Source of the DNA: Marisa cornuarietis
Taxonomy: Eukaryota > Mollusca > Gastropoda > Architaenioglossa > Ampullariidae
DNA length: 64,000 bases
Reading direction: 5' to 3'
NCBI GenBank assembly: GCA_004794655.1
Contig: SMMW01000042.1
Location: forward strand, 3,768,501 to 3,832,500
Of this stretch, positions 39,059 to 51,894 are shown one piece after another. Under the pieces are notes generated by a model that saw nothing but the letters and a program-made list of their open reading frames with translations, ran no database searches and was not told where the DNA came from. Made by a program: the position numbers and the translations under genes. The number at the start of each line of letters is the position of its first letter. Position 1 is the stretch's first letter.

Positions 39059-39754
39059 TTGTCTCAGGTTCCCCTGTCTTCCAGACCCCGGCGTGAGAGA
39101 CTAGGCTACTGGGTCACGCATGCGCGCTGTGACATGACATTCGACCATTCACATTATTGGTCTCTAGGGACAGTCGTGACATGCACTGTGTTTAGCAGCT
39201 CACAACATTATAACACAACGAAGAATTCAAGAAGTTTTTCCGTCTATTTCCGATTATGTCCGTCCTTTCTTTCCTTCGTTCATCTGTGTATACAAATTCA
39301 AAATGATTTATTGTTAATAGAAACATTAATTAATTGTAGAAGCAGCAAGAAACATGGAGAATGTTCAGTTTCTTCAAACTTTAAGCCCTTGAGGTTCATG
39401 TCCATCCCAAGAAGAAAGCTCAACAAACAAATGATGACTGTCTCCCCTTTACTAGTTGATGGAAATGTAATATGGCGTCGGTGCCCTCTTGAGACATATT
39501 GTGCACCCGAAAACGAACATGAACGAAAAAGAAAGCTTTTTTTGCTAAGGAGTCCAGCAAATTATCTGGTATCAGCGCAACTGTCACTACCAGTCCAGCG
39601 TGCTGAGAGGAATCACACTGAGTCTTTCAGACCAACGAAGCGGAGAGGAACATTCTGTGACGTATCTCTACCACCTGATTGTCCATTAAGTAGAAGGGGC
39701 GGGCGATGGGTGACGAGCTCTGTTATGTCCGATTTAAAGCGGGTGCCCTCCTGA
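39059..39754 (+). other. Unassigned 231-codon open frame
   Basis: The longest open frame outside the transposase. I recognise no domain, signal peptide or repeat in it. It has scattered basic stretches (ERKRKLF, TKRRGTF) and no low-complexity bias. At this base composition a frame of this length is unlikely but possible by chance. It may be an unspliced hypothetical gene, a decayed element, or nothing. Confidence 0.15.
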
Positions 39755-40488
39755 TGTCTTTGCAAATTCCATCAAAGGAATCTCGAACTCCTACAGAGTC
39801 TTGTTCCTCTAATGACACTCATCACGGTCGGTCCTTTTGGTCTTCGTCGCTGTGTGTGTCGTCATCCGCATGTCGTTGACGCTCCCATTGAGATCGGCTT
39901 GGACATCAAAGCGGCTTTGGAGGAGAAGACACGTGTCCTGCTGAGCGTCCTCGTTTTTGTGTCTCATACCACGAAAGGGTGCTTTGCTGTGTGGTTGGGA
40001 AATGCGTGGATATGTGGAATACAAGGCGGTCAGGCAGTCTAACAGAAAACCCAGAAAGAGAAACACCACACGAATGACGCATGGAGACAGACATTTACAT
40101 AGACAGACATGCATGCAAGGAGACTAGCAGACATTTGATAGCAGTTTGTATCAGTGTTTCTAGTACATTTTAAAACATTCGTCTCCCACAACGCTTTCTA
40201 ACACCACTTACAAGCAAAAGATGCTAAATATCCCACATATTCTGCGTGAAGATACACCACAATTCACATTTCCGCGGAACTCTGCGAACACAGACAAATT
40301 GTTTCATCGAAAATGAATTACAGAAACACAAATACTTTAGGAAGGGAGAAGAAACCTTATTGATTACCTCCAAGAACCATGACTCAACGAAGGGCCTCCC
40401 TCATTCCCTTGCACTCGATCCCCAGGGAGATAATCTTCGGGAGAAGAATAATGAGCCTAGTGATACTGAGCCATTACTGGTGCCGAAG

Positions 40489-40501
40489 CGCCATCTGGTG
40501 G
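40489..40501 (-). promoter_or_regulatory. CTCF-like binding motif, exact core
   Basis: The plus strand reads CGCCATCTGGTGG, the exact reverse complement of the core CCASYAGRKGGCR. I estimate well under one exact chance hit in a window of this size. CTCF and this motif are conserved across many bilaterians. Binding is inferred. Confidence 0.35.
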
Positions 40502-40721
40502 TGTCCCCTGGTCACGGGGCCGTAGTCAGACAAAATGTTTTGAGTCCCTGCTCCGCCCTTTAAGAAGGAGTCTGGGGAAACGCAAATCGCTGTAATTGTC
40601 CGAGCAAAGCCAGAGTTAATGAGCAATTATCGTCAGTTTGAAAGCACTTCCTCAGAGAAGCCCTCACCTCGAGCAGCATAAATGCTTTACTACGAAGCTG
40701 TTGAGGTTTTGTCCACATATG

Positions 40722-40746
40722 ATGCATATATATATATATATATATG
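40722..40746. repeat. (AT)n microsatellite
   Basis: About 11 units. Confidence 0.85.
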
Positions 40747-40883
40747 CGTGTTGTTGTTGTTATGTTACGTTGTTACGTGTAGCAAACTATTTAGCAGCCA
40801 TGATTAACAACACACTCACACACTAACTAGTGCACGAAAGGAGGCACATTTAGACATCATGAATGTTTAAACACAATACGGCG

Positions 40884-40886
<3 letters not shown>

Positions 40887-40941
<55 letters not shown>
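40887..40941. repeat. (AC)n microsatellite
   Basis: Perfect tract of about 27 units. Confidence 0.95.
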
Positions 40942-40944
<3 letters not shown>

Positions 40945-41743
40945 GGGAGCGGAAGAGATTAAATTGTCGAATTTTTTTGTTCGGTAGCTGTTTGTTTGTT
41001 GAAATTCCGCGCGTTGTCCGGATGCTTTTCCCCAGAGACGTGCCAGAAGCGCCTGGTATATTTTGCAGCGATAGACACCAGGAGCTATCACACGGATGTC
41101 TGCACCCCACATTCTCATTTTTGTGCCCCAAAGACAGCTCAAAACAAAACAAACAAAATGATCTAGAATCGAACATTCTTAGGACCATAAAACCCAGAAA
41201 TATTTAAATTTAAAGCCACGGGTTTAGGAAAGATGAAGATTGAAACTGCTTCTGCATTTCGTGAGTAATGGGTAAATAGCAAAATCGCAATGGTTGTTTT
41301 CGTAATGGAATCTGGCTGTGAACGCTGGTTGTATCAGCAAGAGTCATCTCCCTGGCTGCACAGCATTAGATGACCGAGAGTGTCCAAGTGTCGTAAACAT
41401 GCACCTTCTGCCACAGCCACATGACGCATCGGAACAAGTCCTGTTTATACAGACATGCTGGCGGCCAAAGGTCTTTGACCTTCATGTCACGAAAACTTTT
41501 TGTAGGAGAAGGTTCCCGTGACACAACTAGAGATAAATTTGAATAAGGACTGAGGCCACCAAGAAGTCAAAGCTATTCAGTGACGAAGGGCATCGACTCC
41601 GACGTAATAAGAATTGGACATAACTCTTGATGCCCGCTTGGGCTTAAATGACAGTGTCCCTCTTTATTTATTTATTTGTGCGTGCGTGTGAAAGAGTGTG
41701 TGTGCTTCTGTATTGCATGCATGTGTTGATCCCTTAACTGCTC

Positions 41744-41774
<31 letters not shown>

Positions 41775-41811
41775 GGACACACAGACTGACAAACAGACAA
41801 ACAGACAAACA
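41744..41811. repeat. (GACA)n array degrading into CAAA-type units
   Basis: Eight near-perfect GACA units, followed by diverged GACT, GACA and AAACA units. Confidence 0.88.
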
Positions 41812-42250
41812 TCAGTTAAGTTTTAAGGCGCTGGTGGCAGCACATTCCCACTTAATACTCCTTTCCAAACAGACCTGATGTTTTGGAAGGAATGGTGCAC
41901 AAATGGTTACAAAAGTCGCAGTGAGGAAAGATGTGGGTCAGACCACGTGAATGCACCCTATTAAATAATTCTGCAAGGGCCACTCCGCCACCTCCCACCT
42001 CCGCCAAGAATAAGCAATAAACTCCAAATGTTTCCTTCTGGCGACAGGCGAGCACAAGCAGCTTGTTTACCACGAATGTTCTTCTCTCCAATTCGTTCAG
42101 ACCAGCGATTTGGTACAAAAAAAATGGAAGAACTGTTGTTTGTTTTAATCTGTTGTTCCTTATCTCTCACTGAGATACATAAAACTCTTGCTATCAGATT
42201 CAGTATTTCTCCTAACCTTCCATCTTTATGTGGAAAGAATAGAAGACGAG

Positions 42251-42287
42251 AAACAAACAAACAAACAAACAAACAAACAAACAAACC
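42251..42287. repeat. (AAAC)n tetranucleotide array
   Basis: Nine perfect units. Confidence 0.92.
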
Positions 42288-43469
42288 CACGAACAGATAC
42301 TTAGGTTAAACCTCTGTACTAAATATGAAGCAGCATACAAACACTTGTAAATATAAATTTCGCACAAACGGCAGTGCACTAAACGCACGCACTACGCACT
42401 GACAGAGCACATTAAGCAACACACCGTCTTCCACATCTACTGCCACAAGCCCACAAAAATCACTCTTGTCGACACACTCAAAAGTACCGTAGAGCGAAAG
42501 ATATACTCATTGATCTACATCTTCTTTCTCCATACAACAATTGCACACTTTAACTCTTTGATCCTTTTTAATTTGCACACGACTTTCATCCTTACACAGT
42601 TTACGTGTTTAATCTCTTCCCTTAGTAACAAACTTTTTTTCAGTCTGCATACTTCTTGGAAATCTCATTAGTTTTAATCTCTGCTGGCTTATATATATAT
42701 ATATATATTTACATGTTACTGGTAAAGTTCTTCCCCAGTGAAATTTCGTTAACATGCAAATAAAGTTAAAAAAGAAAATGTATAGGTTATACAGATATTA
42801 AATGAGTTTAAGTGAAAGGTGAAGCCGCATGTTTACGATGCGTACGTTTAAAAATGACTTGTATGCGCTTCTCCTCCTAATTTGTTCACTTTAAGATTGC
42901 ATTATCTGTGAGCTAGGGCAGGACAGACACGAGCCATGCTAGTGAAACCTAATAAAAATGTTATGATTATTACCAGCGGTAGTGCGTCATTTCCGATTGG
43001 ACCTACGACCTCTCCCACCAGCTTTACCGTATCGCAGTTTCCGCCCTAAAAGTAAGATCCCCGGGGGACCTGTAGTCTGATCTAAGGCCCGGCAAGACCA
43101 TGTGGCCTTCTACGGTAAAACTTTTAAGCGATAAATCGACTTTGCCATGTTATTTATTGTCCCACCTGCCAGAGAAACCCCCGTGGAAGTCTCGAAATGT
43201 GACATAAATCACTGGGTAGATACTGAAACCCGTTAATATCACGATCAGAATGAGAGCATCTGCTGATATCGAACTGACATTTTGTAGAGAAGCTGTGTAA
43301 GAGCTGTTACAAGAATATTGCCTTTGCCAATGCACTCAAGGAAAAGCAGCCGCTTTATTAACTATCGAGGACTCGTGATACCAGCAGGCGCTACCTAGCT
43401 CCATCTTAACCCTCGTCAACTACGTTCCTCTTATGAGTCGAAGGAGTTTGACATGCCTCGGGAGACTAT

Positions 43470-43471
<2 letters not shown>

Positions 43472-43552
<81 letters not shown>

Positions 43553-43583
43553 TCTCATACAGCACACACACACACACACACTT

Positions 43584-43617
<34 letters not shown>

Positions 43618-43693
43618 TGTCTCGTACAGCACACACACACACTTTCTCTCTCTCTCTCCCCCACACACACACATACACACACACACACACACA
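43472..43693. repeat. Composite AC/CT satellite with a duplicated cassette
   Basis: A perfect (CA)39-40 tract is followed by two copies of a cassette beginning TGTCTCATACAG or TGTCTCGTACAG, then AC repeats, ACTTT and (CT)n (43551-43597 and 43618-43660). It ends in more AC repeats. The cassette shows unequal exchange of a unit larger than the dinucleotide. Confidence 0.92.
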
Positions 43694-46539
43694 TGTAGAC
43701 ATTTAACAATCACGCAAAAACATACAAATGTAAGGAAATACATGTTTAGACATACATCGGTGAAACACACGCCCTTTTAATTAAACAAAATTGAAATCAG
43801 AATGGAAGGAAATGAGAGGTAATAGCTAACAAACTTTTGACTGATGGAAAAGTCATTTAAAAAATAAACAACGAAGTTTATTCAAAAGAAAGCCTACATT
43901 ATAGTGTGTAAGAAAATTTGCTCGCCGGAAAACAACAGAATGCAAGCCTATGTCTTGAAAAGAGAAGTATTGGAAATCCAGTCGTGTTTTAGCCTTACAA
44001 GCTGCCTGTACGAGTACGCACCCAAGAAGGAAATGTACTTCGATAATTTTCCTAACAAACCAGATAGATCCGCTGCATTGTTATACATGCAAATAATTCA
44101 GTTTTTGTCCCATTTGTAGAGATTCCGAAAAGAACAAAATAAAATTTGTGAAAAAATTTGTGATGCACCGAGAAGTCTTTCAGTTAAAACGAAAATGTTT
44201 GGCCTTATCTTAGGTCTGCTAGGATCAGAGTTCCAGAGATCTTCATTACAGTGCTGACAGACTATGATAAATATCGACGTAATGACCGAAAATAATTCTC
44301 TTGGTGTAGCGAGTCTTTCCCATGACACTAGCTGCAAGCTGTTATCTGATGATTTAGGTAGGTTGCCCTGCATCATAAGTAAATATTTTAAAAGAGATTT
44401 ATGTAAGCGTTCGCATTGTTATGACTACTTGCACAACAAGCGGATTGTCTCTACCTGATTATTAGATGCAATTCCCTGCATTATCGAGTCCCCATCTTGG
44501 CACAAGAGGTCACTGCAAGTCCAGAGCAGTGTAGCACCTGAAAACAATAGTTTTTCTTTCTGTGGGTCTATGTAATTAGTTTCCTCAATAAAATTTTCAA
44601 GGAAAAAAATCAAAGACCAAAAATTGGCTAAGGAACGAAAGTACGGGGAAATGGAACATTTAGGGGTAGACTGATTAGAAGGGCGTTAGGTTTAAAAAAA
44701 TTCTATAAATAAACTTTGGCTTGTCAGAAACACACGAATGCTCATACTTGTAGGAGGATATGTAGAGGACAAATACGCGACAACTCGCGAAAATCAATTT
44801 CATGTTCATGAAAGGAAAATAATGGACCAGCTTCAAAAGAATCGATAACATACTTTATCTTTTGCTACGGCAAAGGTGGACATCGTATAATTAACCTTAA
44901 AAATTTACAAGAAGGGATTGCAGACATACAGGCATAATGCTTAGCACTTAGTACTTCTCTAAGCCGTCTGAGAGTGGTTAATTGAGAGTTGGGGCCAGTA
45001 ACTTTCTACGTATTTACATGGATCCGTGGCGACCCATTTCAAATGCCACTGACGTCACGGTTGTACCAAAATACCCTGATCTCACTTTGATGCCACATTA
45101 TCTCACAGAAGTGCCCTATCATCTGAGTGAAATGATCTACACAGTACAATAATGCTATAATCCTCGGTTCCAGGATAAACTAGCTTATGTTCACTCTGGA
45201 GAGATTTTTGACCCTTGATTCTTGTTGTGAGGGGGGCGGGATATCCTCGCTGTCCCCGCCGCCATGTTTTGCTTTGCTATGCTATGCTGATTGGTTCTAT
45301 CGTCCTTCCCTGAGTTAGTCACAGAAACCAACTGTGGTGGTTGTGCTGGAACCCGCAGCATTCACGACGATAAGGACATAAGTGCTTATGTAGAGGTGGT
45401 GATGTGGATAGGGAGCGGGGTTAGACAGGTTGCTTTGGCAAGTAACTGCAACCCTCCCAACCACCCCGTCCCACAGCTACCATGTTATCTCCCCAGCACG
45501 ATCCACATCGCGTTCTTTCACAGGTGAGCGACGCACAGGTGATAATAAACATACTTGCGATAGCGATTACCTCTGGCAGGAAGTCAACATTTTGTTGCAA
45601 AGTAAGAAAACATACATCTAGTCGCTTTTACATCCCTCTCCTGCTGGTGTCCAAGATTACGACGATCGCTTAGCGGATGCATATGATCAAACCAGAAGAC
45701 CGGTAGTAAAGCCCAGCAGAAGTCTTTCGTTTCCTTCATCAAAGCTCTACAAAAAAAAAAAAAAAGAAAAAAGAAAAAAAAAAAGGAAAAAAAAAATCCC
45801 GTCTGCTTTAGGTGACCTGGTTTCCAGAGGCACGGAAAGCATACTAAAGAGAGAAAAAACTTCACGAAGCTAGACACTTGATGTAAGTGGGTGCAAGTAT
45901 TTGTAATATGATTTGTTAATTAGTCAATAAATTGTCAAATATTCGATCATGAGGCAAACTCAGACTGGTCGTTGTCTTATTTTTAAGTTTTATGCAGGTT
46001 TGCTATATTACACATGTTGGCGAATTATCTAGGTCTGATTTCTCCAATCGGAGCTGTAGAATGCTTTATTTAGAAAGAAAACAATAAGAGAATTATTAGG
46101 AGAAGATTCAAATTTTGTGGATGCCTGTATGTTATATCATTTTCTTCTAAAGATTACTCCAGTGTTTCGACATTTTTTTTCCCCCACTAAAACTAAGGCG
46201 CTTGGTTTTTTGACTCATGAAGGATGAGAAACAGCTGAATGTCTTGAAACTATTTCATCTGTGGATTTGCCCTGCTTCTCATTAGACGGCTTGTAAACTC
46301 CTTTTGGGTTTTAAATAAGAATTTTTTCAGACAATCGCTTGGGCAGCAAAAAAATAAAAAAAAGCTTCTACGTATTAGATCCATTCTCAGACTGGATCTG
46401 TGGAGTGAAAATGAGCATTCGCAGCCTGGATGACAGTTTTTCAAATGAATTGTACCCGTTATGAGCAGCTTATGGCTACATATATTTCATCTCATATGGT
46501 ATTCTATTATATTACATGAGATCATTGATGTCTGTGTGT

Positions 46540-46620
46540 GTCTTTTTCTGTAAAGTGCCATGTGTCTGCCCATAGGACCGGGATATGGCGCTATAGAAGT
46601 TAACTGTTATTATTATTATC
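46540..46620 (+). mobile_element. 3' tail of a CR1/L2-like LINE or a SINE sharing that tail
   Basis: The order TGTAAAGTGCC, a short spacer, GGGATATGGCGCTATAGAAG and then (TTA)n is the usual 3' end of LINEs of this type. A second, poorer version of the TGTAAAGTG motif lies near 46709. No coding part remains. Confidence 0.5.
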
Positions 46621-47138
46621 ATCCTCATCTTCAGGTAAAAATATACAAGAAAAAAACCAAACCACTTAACACTTTTTTCTTTTTACTTTTTTTTTACAGC
46701 TTGTGTGTTTTTCTGTAAAGTGTCTTACGCCCCTAAAATACCAAGGAAGTAGATGGGTGGTCGAGAAATGAGAAGAGTGTTACTACCTAAATTCCTAAGT
46801 ACTTAACTACTTAACAACTAACTACCTAAACACTTAACTGCATAGCACATAACTACCCAGATAGTTTTGAAGACAGGATCTCTTTGCTCACTATAACAGA
46901 CTATACAAGAGACAGTCCATCCTAGAGTCATGAACACATGCTATTAAAAAGCAGCAGCTTGTCTAAGTTTAGTCTCCTTCCTGTTCTTTCTCCGACAACA
47001 TACATTTTATAGCCTGTGACTTCCCATAGACTAATCAGATGAAGGAAAATCAAGTCTTACACGCAAGAGCCACGTTAGCACCATGGGGTCCCTAAAATTT
47101 AATGAAGAAAAATGAGAAACTATGTAGAAAGTAGCATG

Positions 47139-47172
47139 ATGACTGATGACTTGTTGACAAGTCATCAGTCAT
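47139..47172. repeat. Perfect inverted repeat, 16-bp arms, 2-base loop
   Basis: Left arm ATGACTGATGACTTGT (47139-47154), loop TG, right arm ACAAGTCATCAGTCAT (47157-47172). The arms are fully complementary. Each arm also holds a repeated TGACT/TGATGACT element. Confidence 0.95.
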
Positions 47173-47846
47173 GAGAAGAAGGTTAAGGTGATAAATAGTG
47201 CAATAAATAGAAAAGATTCCACTTCCGGGGAAAAGCCTTGCTCCCTTTAAATAACATTCGTTCTGCGGACCAACCTTGGTTTCGTCTTATGTGTCAAAAC
47301 AAAAGTGCAGAATTTCTTAAAACCAAACACCAAGGATCATTTTATTCGCCCAGAATCTTCTCAGCATAGAGTTAAAGCAGAAATGAATATTAGTGAGAAA
47401 TCCAAGAAAAATTTAGAATATGTGGAGAGAAATGGTTTGAATAGCTCGGCTTAATGAAATGCACTGGGTCTAAAAGACCTTCGGAAAATAGAACAAAAAT
47501 AGCTCATGGCACTAATAACAAAAGTAAGAAGAAAGTTCAACCCTTTAACTTCTGACGTCATTGAATAGTTTAAAAACTGAACCCAGGCACAGACTTTACC
47601 CGAGTTGATGATCCAGGACAGTGCCAGCGTGCTTCTCTGCTCTATACAGCGTGAGCAGTCTTTAATCTTGTTTAACATCAACGGTTAGCTGTTGATAAAT
47701 TACAAGTAATGCACTCATTATCTCAGTAATGACTCTTTTTGTCGTTGAAGTTGTTTCTCATCCCTGAAAAATAACGGGATCGTTTAGAATAAAATACTCG
47801 AATTAATATTTGCTTTTTGTACTCTCGTGTTTTTGTCCACGTCAAG

Positions 47847-47988
<142 letters not shown>

Positions 47989-48763
47989 GCGCGCGCACGC
48001 ACAAAAAGCAGTATTTTTCTCAGCTGCTTTTATTTTCTGATAAAATGCAGATACACCATTACTTTCATGCAAATGTATGCTATTGAAACACACCCACGGT
48101 CACACACATGCGCGCATACACACATAGAGAAGAGAGAGAGAGTTATGTGAATTTCTGTAAACTATTTTTTTGAACCGTCAGTTCTGCCTGACGTGTAACG
48201 TAATTTTTTTGTTTATAACGACTTTTCCAGCAATCCAGAAATCTCCAGTGTGAAAAGCTTGTCAACCCGAGACAAAATTTTGCGGCCACTAGTTTTTGTT
48301 TTTCACCACCGCGCCTTCTGCACAAATGTCCCCAGACACCAGACATCTGTTGACGTGTTCAGTGAGGCTGTTTTTCCTCAACCCTTTTTCCCCAAATCAT
48401 ACACCACCTTCTCTTCACCCCACCCCCTCCAACAGCGATAAATGCTTACTATCTGCTTATTATCTAAATTCGTAAACTGTTCCGTTTCAGAATGTTATTT
48501 TGCAACTTGTCTTTCATCGAATGAAGTAGTTTGTAAAGTAAAGTAAATACAGTTCACCCGTCCACCCGTCCACTTTGTAACTCAATAATCGCTATGAATG
48601 TTTCCCTGTGCCTTCTGTCCCCGCCACTGCGAGACACTGCCCCCACCAGCAAGTTGTTGTTTTTCTAAACAAAGCCACCGTTTGCACTCGACAAAACGCG
48701 CATGGCGACCAGGAGGACGTCGTCAACTTATCTGTCTCAGGAGACTGAGATTGTGACGGAGCC

Positions 48764-48776
48764 TGTGCAGGGGGCG
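48764..48776 (+). promoter_or_regulatory. CTCF-like core
   Basis: GCAGGGGGCG matches the ten 3'-most positions of the CTCF core exactly. The first three positions do not match. Confidence 0.25.
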
Positions 48777-50867
48777 CTGCTGCAGAAAGAATCGTTGCGA
48801 GGAGTCAGTTTGGTGCAGTCTGGCTTTTTCCTCCTTCCCTGTTTCTCCGTTTATCCCACTCCTCCCCTTGTTGTTGTTGCAAATGTTGCTGTTAGAATTG
48901 TTTCTGCTTTCTCTTTTTGTACTCTGGGGTTTAGGACGGGTCTTCATTTCTGTGTTTTTCCTTTACATTAAGAGATTAGAGGATTTATGTAGTTAAAGAA
49001 AACAAAAGATGTCAGTCTTAACAATCAGTAATATAAAATGTAGCCTGAATTTGATCTACGTTAGCCTGACCAACCGTTACGTATCTGTACACGAAAACAA
49101 ATGTACTTATTTCGCGCCAGTAATGTTAACTTATTGTTGATAATAAAACGCTGCCTTTTGCTCTGTACAACACTGTCAGCACAATAAATGAAAGAAAGTT
49201 TTCTTCATAAAGAAACGGCCATCAAATTTTTTGTATATCCTCAGTCAATGCTAATAATTCCCATTTCCTCACAATCGCCGTAAAGAGTTGCATAGCAAGC
49301 TTTTACCAGACGTTGCTTTGTGCAGCGAAGACTTGCAACATCTGCTTACTTTGCCTGATTGTTTTACCTGCTTTGATGCAAAGATACTTAGAGGATAATA
49401 ATTCCAGAGTGGCTCTAGACCTCCTGCCGCTGCCTTTCAAAGAAATCACGAGGTTCTATTTATATTTCCGGTTCGTGATTTCGTTGTCTTTGAGCCATTG
49501 CTCCACGTGATGGATCCTCTGATGACTACAGGGCGTTAAGCACCAACAACCAGCCAAGCTCGGAGTTATTGTCTGTCACTCTTTCTGATAAGAGGACCAC
49601 CCATGCGTGCTCAGCCACTGTCTATAATGAGGGTTAAACAGGTTACAAACAGGAAGTGGATCAAAGTCAACAGGTGTAGAGAAACCGCGTTAAACACGTT
49701 CTCTCATGTCCTTAATACTTTTTGCAGTCGTCTCTGGAATACCCACAAATCAGCGCGTTTCTCTTGATGAAAGTGATTTCACACACATTTTATTTTTCTC
49801 GTCAGGTCGTGCTGACCTGGACATGGGTTTGATTACTAATCAAATTTTGATTACCGAGAATCGCAAAAAGTTTAATTAGCATTTAGCTGTGTGTATCGTA
49901 TTTGATCTCGAATTCTCGTTTCCCTCGTTTGAGGGAAAAATAAAACTCTTCTTATTAAGCTTCTCTGTTCGTGCCATCTGTGGGATAATCCCTGGTTATT
50001 CCCTTCGTCTACTGGAGTTCTTCAAGTTTTACAATCTGCTGCCGTTGAAGTGCACTCTTGATATTTTTCTTTTATTAAAATCAGCTCGCGTTTTATTGTT
50101 CATCGGCTTCAAAGGTCGAGAGAGCGCGATAAGACGGGTGCCTACCCAGTGGCACACGTGCTGCTGTGAGTGGTGCGCGGAGGAATCGAGGTAAAAAAAA
50201 AGGCGAGAGAGCACATCAGGCCACCCCGCTATCGCCTTCACTAGCACGGCGTTTATTTTTGTTAACGGAGCGGCCATCAACTATCAGGGCCTCCCCCAGA
50301 AAAACAAGAACTCCTGGTGGGCCATGAGTGATTGCCTTATGTACTTGGTTGTTGATTGACTTCTTAATCCTAACTGTGGAATGTAGAATATAGAGTGGAG
50401 ACTATAGAGTGTACATAGAGTGCAGAGTGAGCTCCTATCTGAAAGATAATGGTGTTTGTAGATTAGTCATTGGTGTTACTTTCAATTAACTGTAGTTTTC
50501 TTTGGGGTTGTTCACGATTACCTTCTTTTACATCAAAATCTGTTTTTGCGTTAGTTATTAACTGGGTAAAATTTTTTAGTCCAGAACTTCGTCTGTCTGT
50601 TTTTTTTTTCTTTAATCGGATGCATGTTATTGATTATGTGACAGTGAATAAAAAAACAACTTTCTTGAAAAGCAAAGGTTATAGTCACATATTTGATAAT
50701 TGCTCGATTAAATGAGTAAATAATGTCTCTGGTTAATGGCAAGACTGCTAGCCGCATTTATTTTGATGGCATCCACCTTCTTCTCATGAGTAGCTAACCT
50801 GCCGAGCCGCGAAATGAATTTGCTTTTAAGACCAGCTTTCATTATTATTATTTTTTTATATTTTTGC

Positions 50868-50962
50868 GTGTATTAATTTTTTGTGAAACGCTTTGAGCTG
50901 GTCTTTGATGCTCGGGGAAAGAGCTGTATACATCAACGTTAAATTATTATTATTAATTAATT
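50868..50962 (+). mobile_element. 3' tail of a CR1/L2-like LINE or SINE
   Basis: GTGAAACGCTTTGAGC, a GGGAAAGAGCTGTATA motif and a terminal (ATT)n run follow the 3'-tail pattern also seen at 46540 and 52200. No coding sequence is attached. Confidence 0.5.
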
Positions 50963-51040
50963 GACCAGTCATTAATCGAAAGTCTCACAACTCTTTGATG
51001 CAGGTAGCCTCTAACGATATTTTTTAGTACACTTTGTTAA

Positions 51041-51110
51041 AAAAAAGGGTATATACTGTCACTACGCCCACTTGCAAGAGGGTATATAGATACCTTCACT
51101 ATGCTTACTT
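51041..51110. repeat. Diverged tandem repeat with a GGGTATATA motif
   Basis: GGGTATATACTGTCACTACGC is followed by GGGTATATAGATACCTTCAC, with similar CACTA(C/T)GC(C/T) continuations. It is an old local duplication. Confidence 0.6.
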
Positions 51111-51580
51111 TAAGAAAGGGTAGAGAGATAGGTAGAGTTCAAAACCTTGAGAGCAGAGTTTCTCTCAGGCCACCTCACTATACCTGTTCAGCATCACTCG
51201 TCTGGGGCTTATGTCTGAACTTTGATTGCGCCGCGCATGGCAGCAGTGTTATCAGCTTTGATATGAGGGATCTGTTTGAGTGCACTCCTCAGGGAAACTG
51301 CTGTGTTCTGACATGGAAAACATTTTTCTTACTTCACTCTAACCCTCATATCTGTGATGATTTAGACATTCATATTTGTAATCACGCGGTATCTTCAGTC
51401 GTGAGATCACGGGAAGACAGATTGACAAAGGTCAAGTTAATGGATAGTTTGGTATACTTTGGTTTTTTGCATAACGTGGGCTCTCAGAGTACACTCAAAA
51501 TTATTTTACTACACCACGGACCTCCATTCACTTGATAAGTGTCTCTCATTCGTTCCCTGTTTGCTCTATCATAGGAGTGA

Positions 51581-51637
51581 CCAATCGTAACAAACCCTAA
51601 AGACGAAGGGCTTTCGCTTCCGTTTTCTGTCAAAATG
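51581..51637 (+). promoter_or_regulatory. TATA-less housekeeping-type promoter
   Basis: A CCAAT box (51581-51585) lies about 50 bp before the ATG. CTTCCG, an ETS core, follows at 51617-51622. The start codon lies in AAAATGGCGG, a YY1-type element often found just after transcription starts of TATA-less animal genes. Arrangement and spacing support a promoter. Activity is inferred. Confidence 0.4.
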
Positions 51638-51670
51638 GCGGATCTTCCTCACGTAGAAGAAATTTTAGAA
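51635..51670 (+). CDS. Candidate 12-codon first coding exon of an unidentified gene
   Basis: ATG in strong context (CAAAATGGCG) opens MADLPHVEEILE. It ends exactly at a consensus donor, GAA|GTGAGT, in phase 0. The promoter motifs just upstream make this more credible than an isolated ATG. I do not recognise the peptide. No second exon is evident on the plus strand before the convergent minus-strand gene at 53795. The next exon could lie beyond the window, or this could be an orphan promoter and exon. A LINE tail lies in the putative first intron (51895 onward). Confidence 0.35.
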
Positions 51671-51894
51671 GTGAGTAATTAAGCTTTTCTGTGATCAGAA
51701 CCTTGTTAAAGATCAATTGCAAAATAAACAGTATTTTCTGTAAAATGTATTCTATGTTTATAGAAAACGCATTTAGATTTTTCGACAGTTTTATAATATA
51801 AAAACATCGTCACAGCAGATACTATTGACTTGTTTTACCACTAACAATTAAAAAAACATTGTTTTTGATTTTTTGGAAACAATTGTATAGATTC

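Larger units (their letters stand above)
34504..46539. other. Long non-coding stretch, no gene recognised
   Basis: No domain-bearing ORF. It contains microsatellites (40887, 43472), tetranucleotide arrays (41744, 42251), a 22-bp tandem duplication (38778-38821), a 21-base T run (38943-38963) and TTAGG-like degenerate sequence (37325-37348). A CTCF-like motif at 40489-40501 and a near match at 37093-37105 are listed separately. A 231-codon plus-strand frame at 39059-39754 is longer than expected by chance but matches nothing I know. Confidence 0.45.

Noticed and set aside
43453..43770. Frames made of His-Thr or Cys-Val repeats
   Set aside because: Direct products of (AC)n/(GT)n tracts; the same applies at 2167, 6642, 31249, 40887 and 47847.
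45260..45300. GCCGCCATG start in strong context
   Set aside because: The frame closes after seven codons, with no donor nearby.
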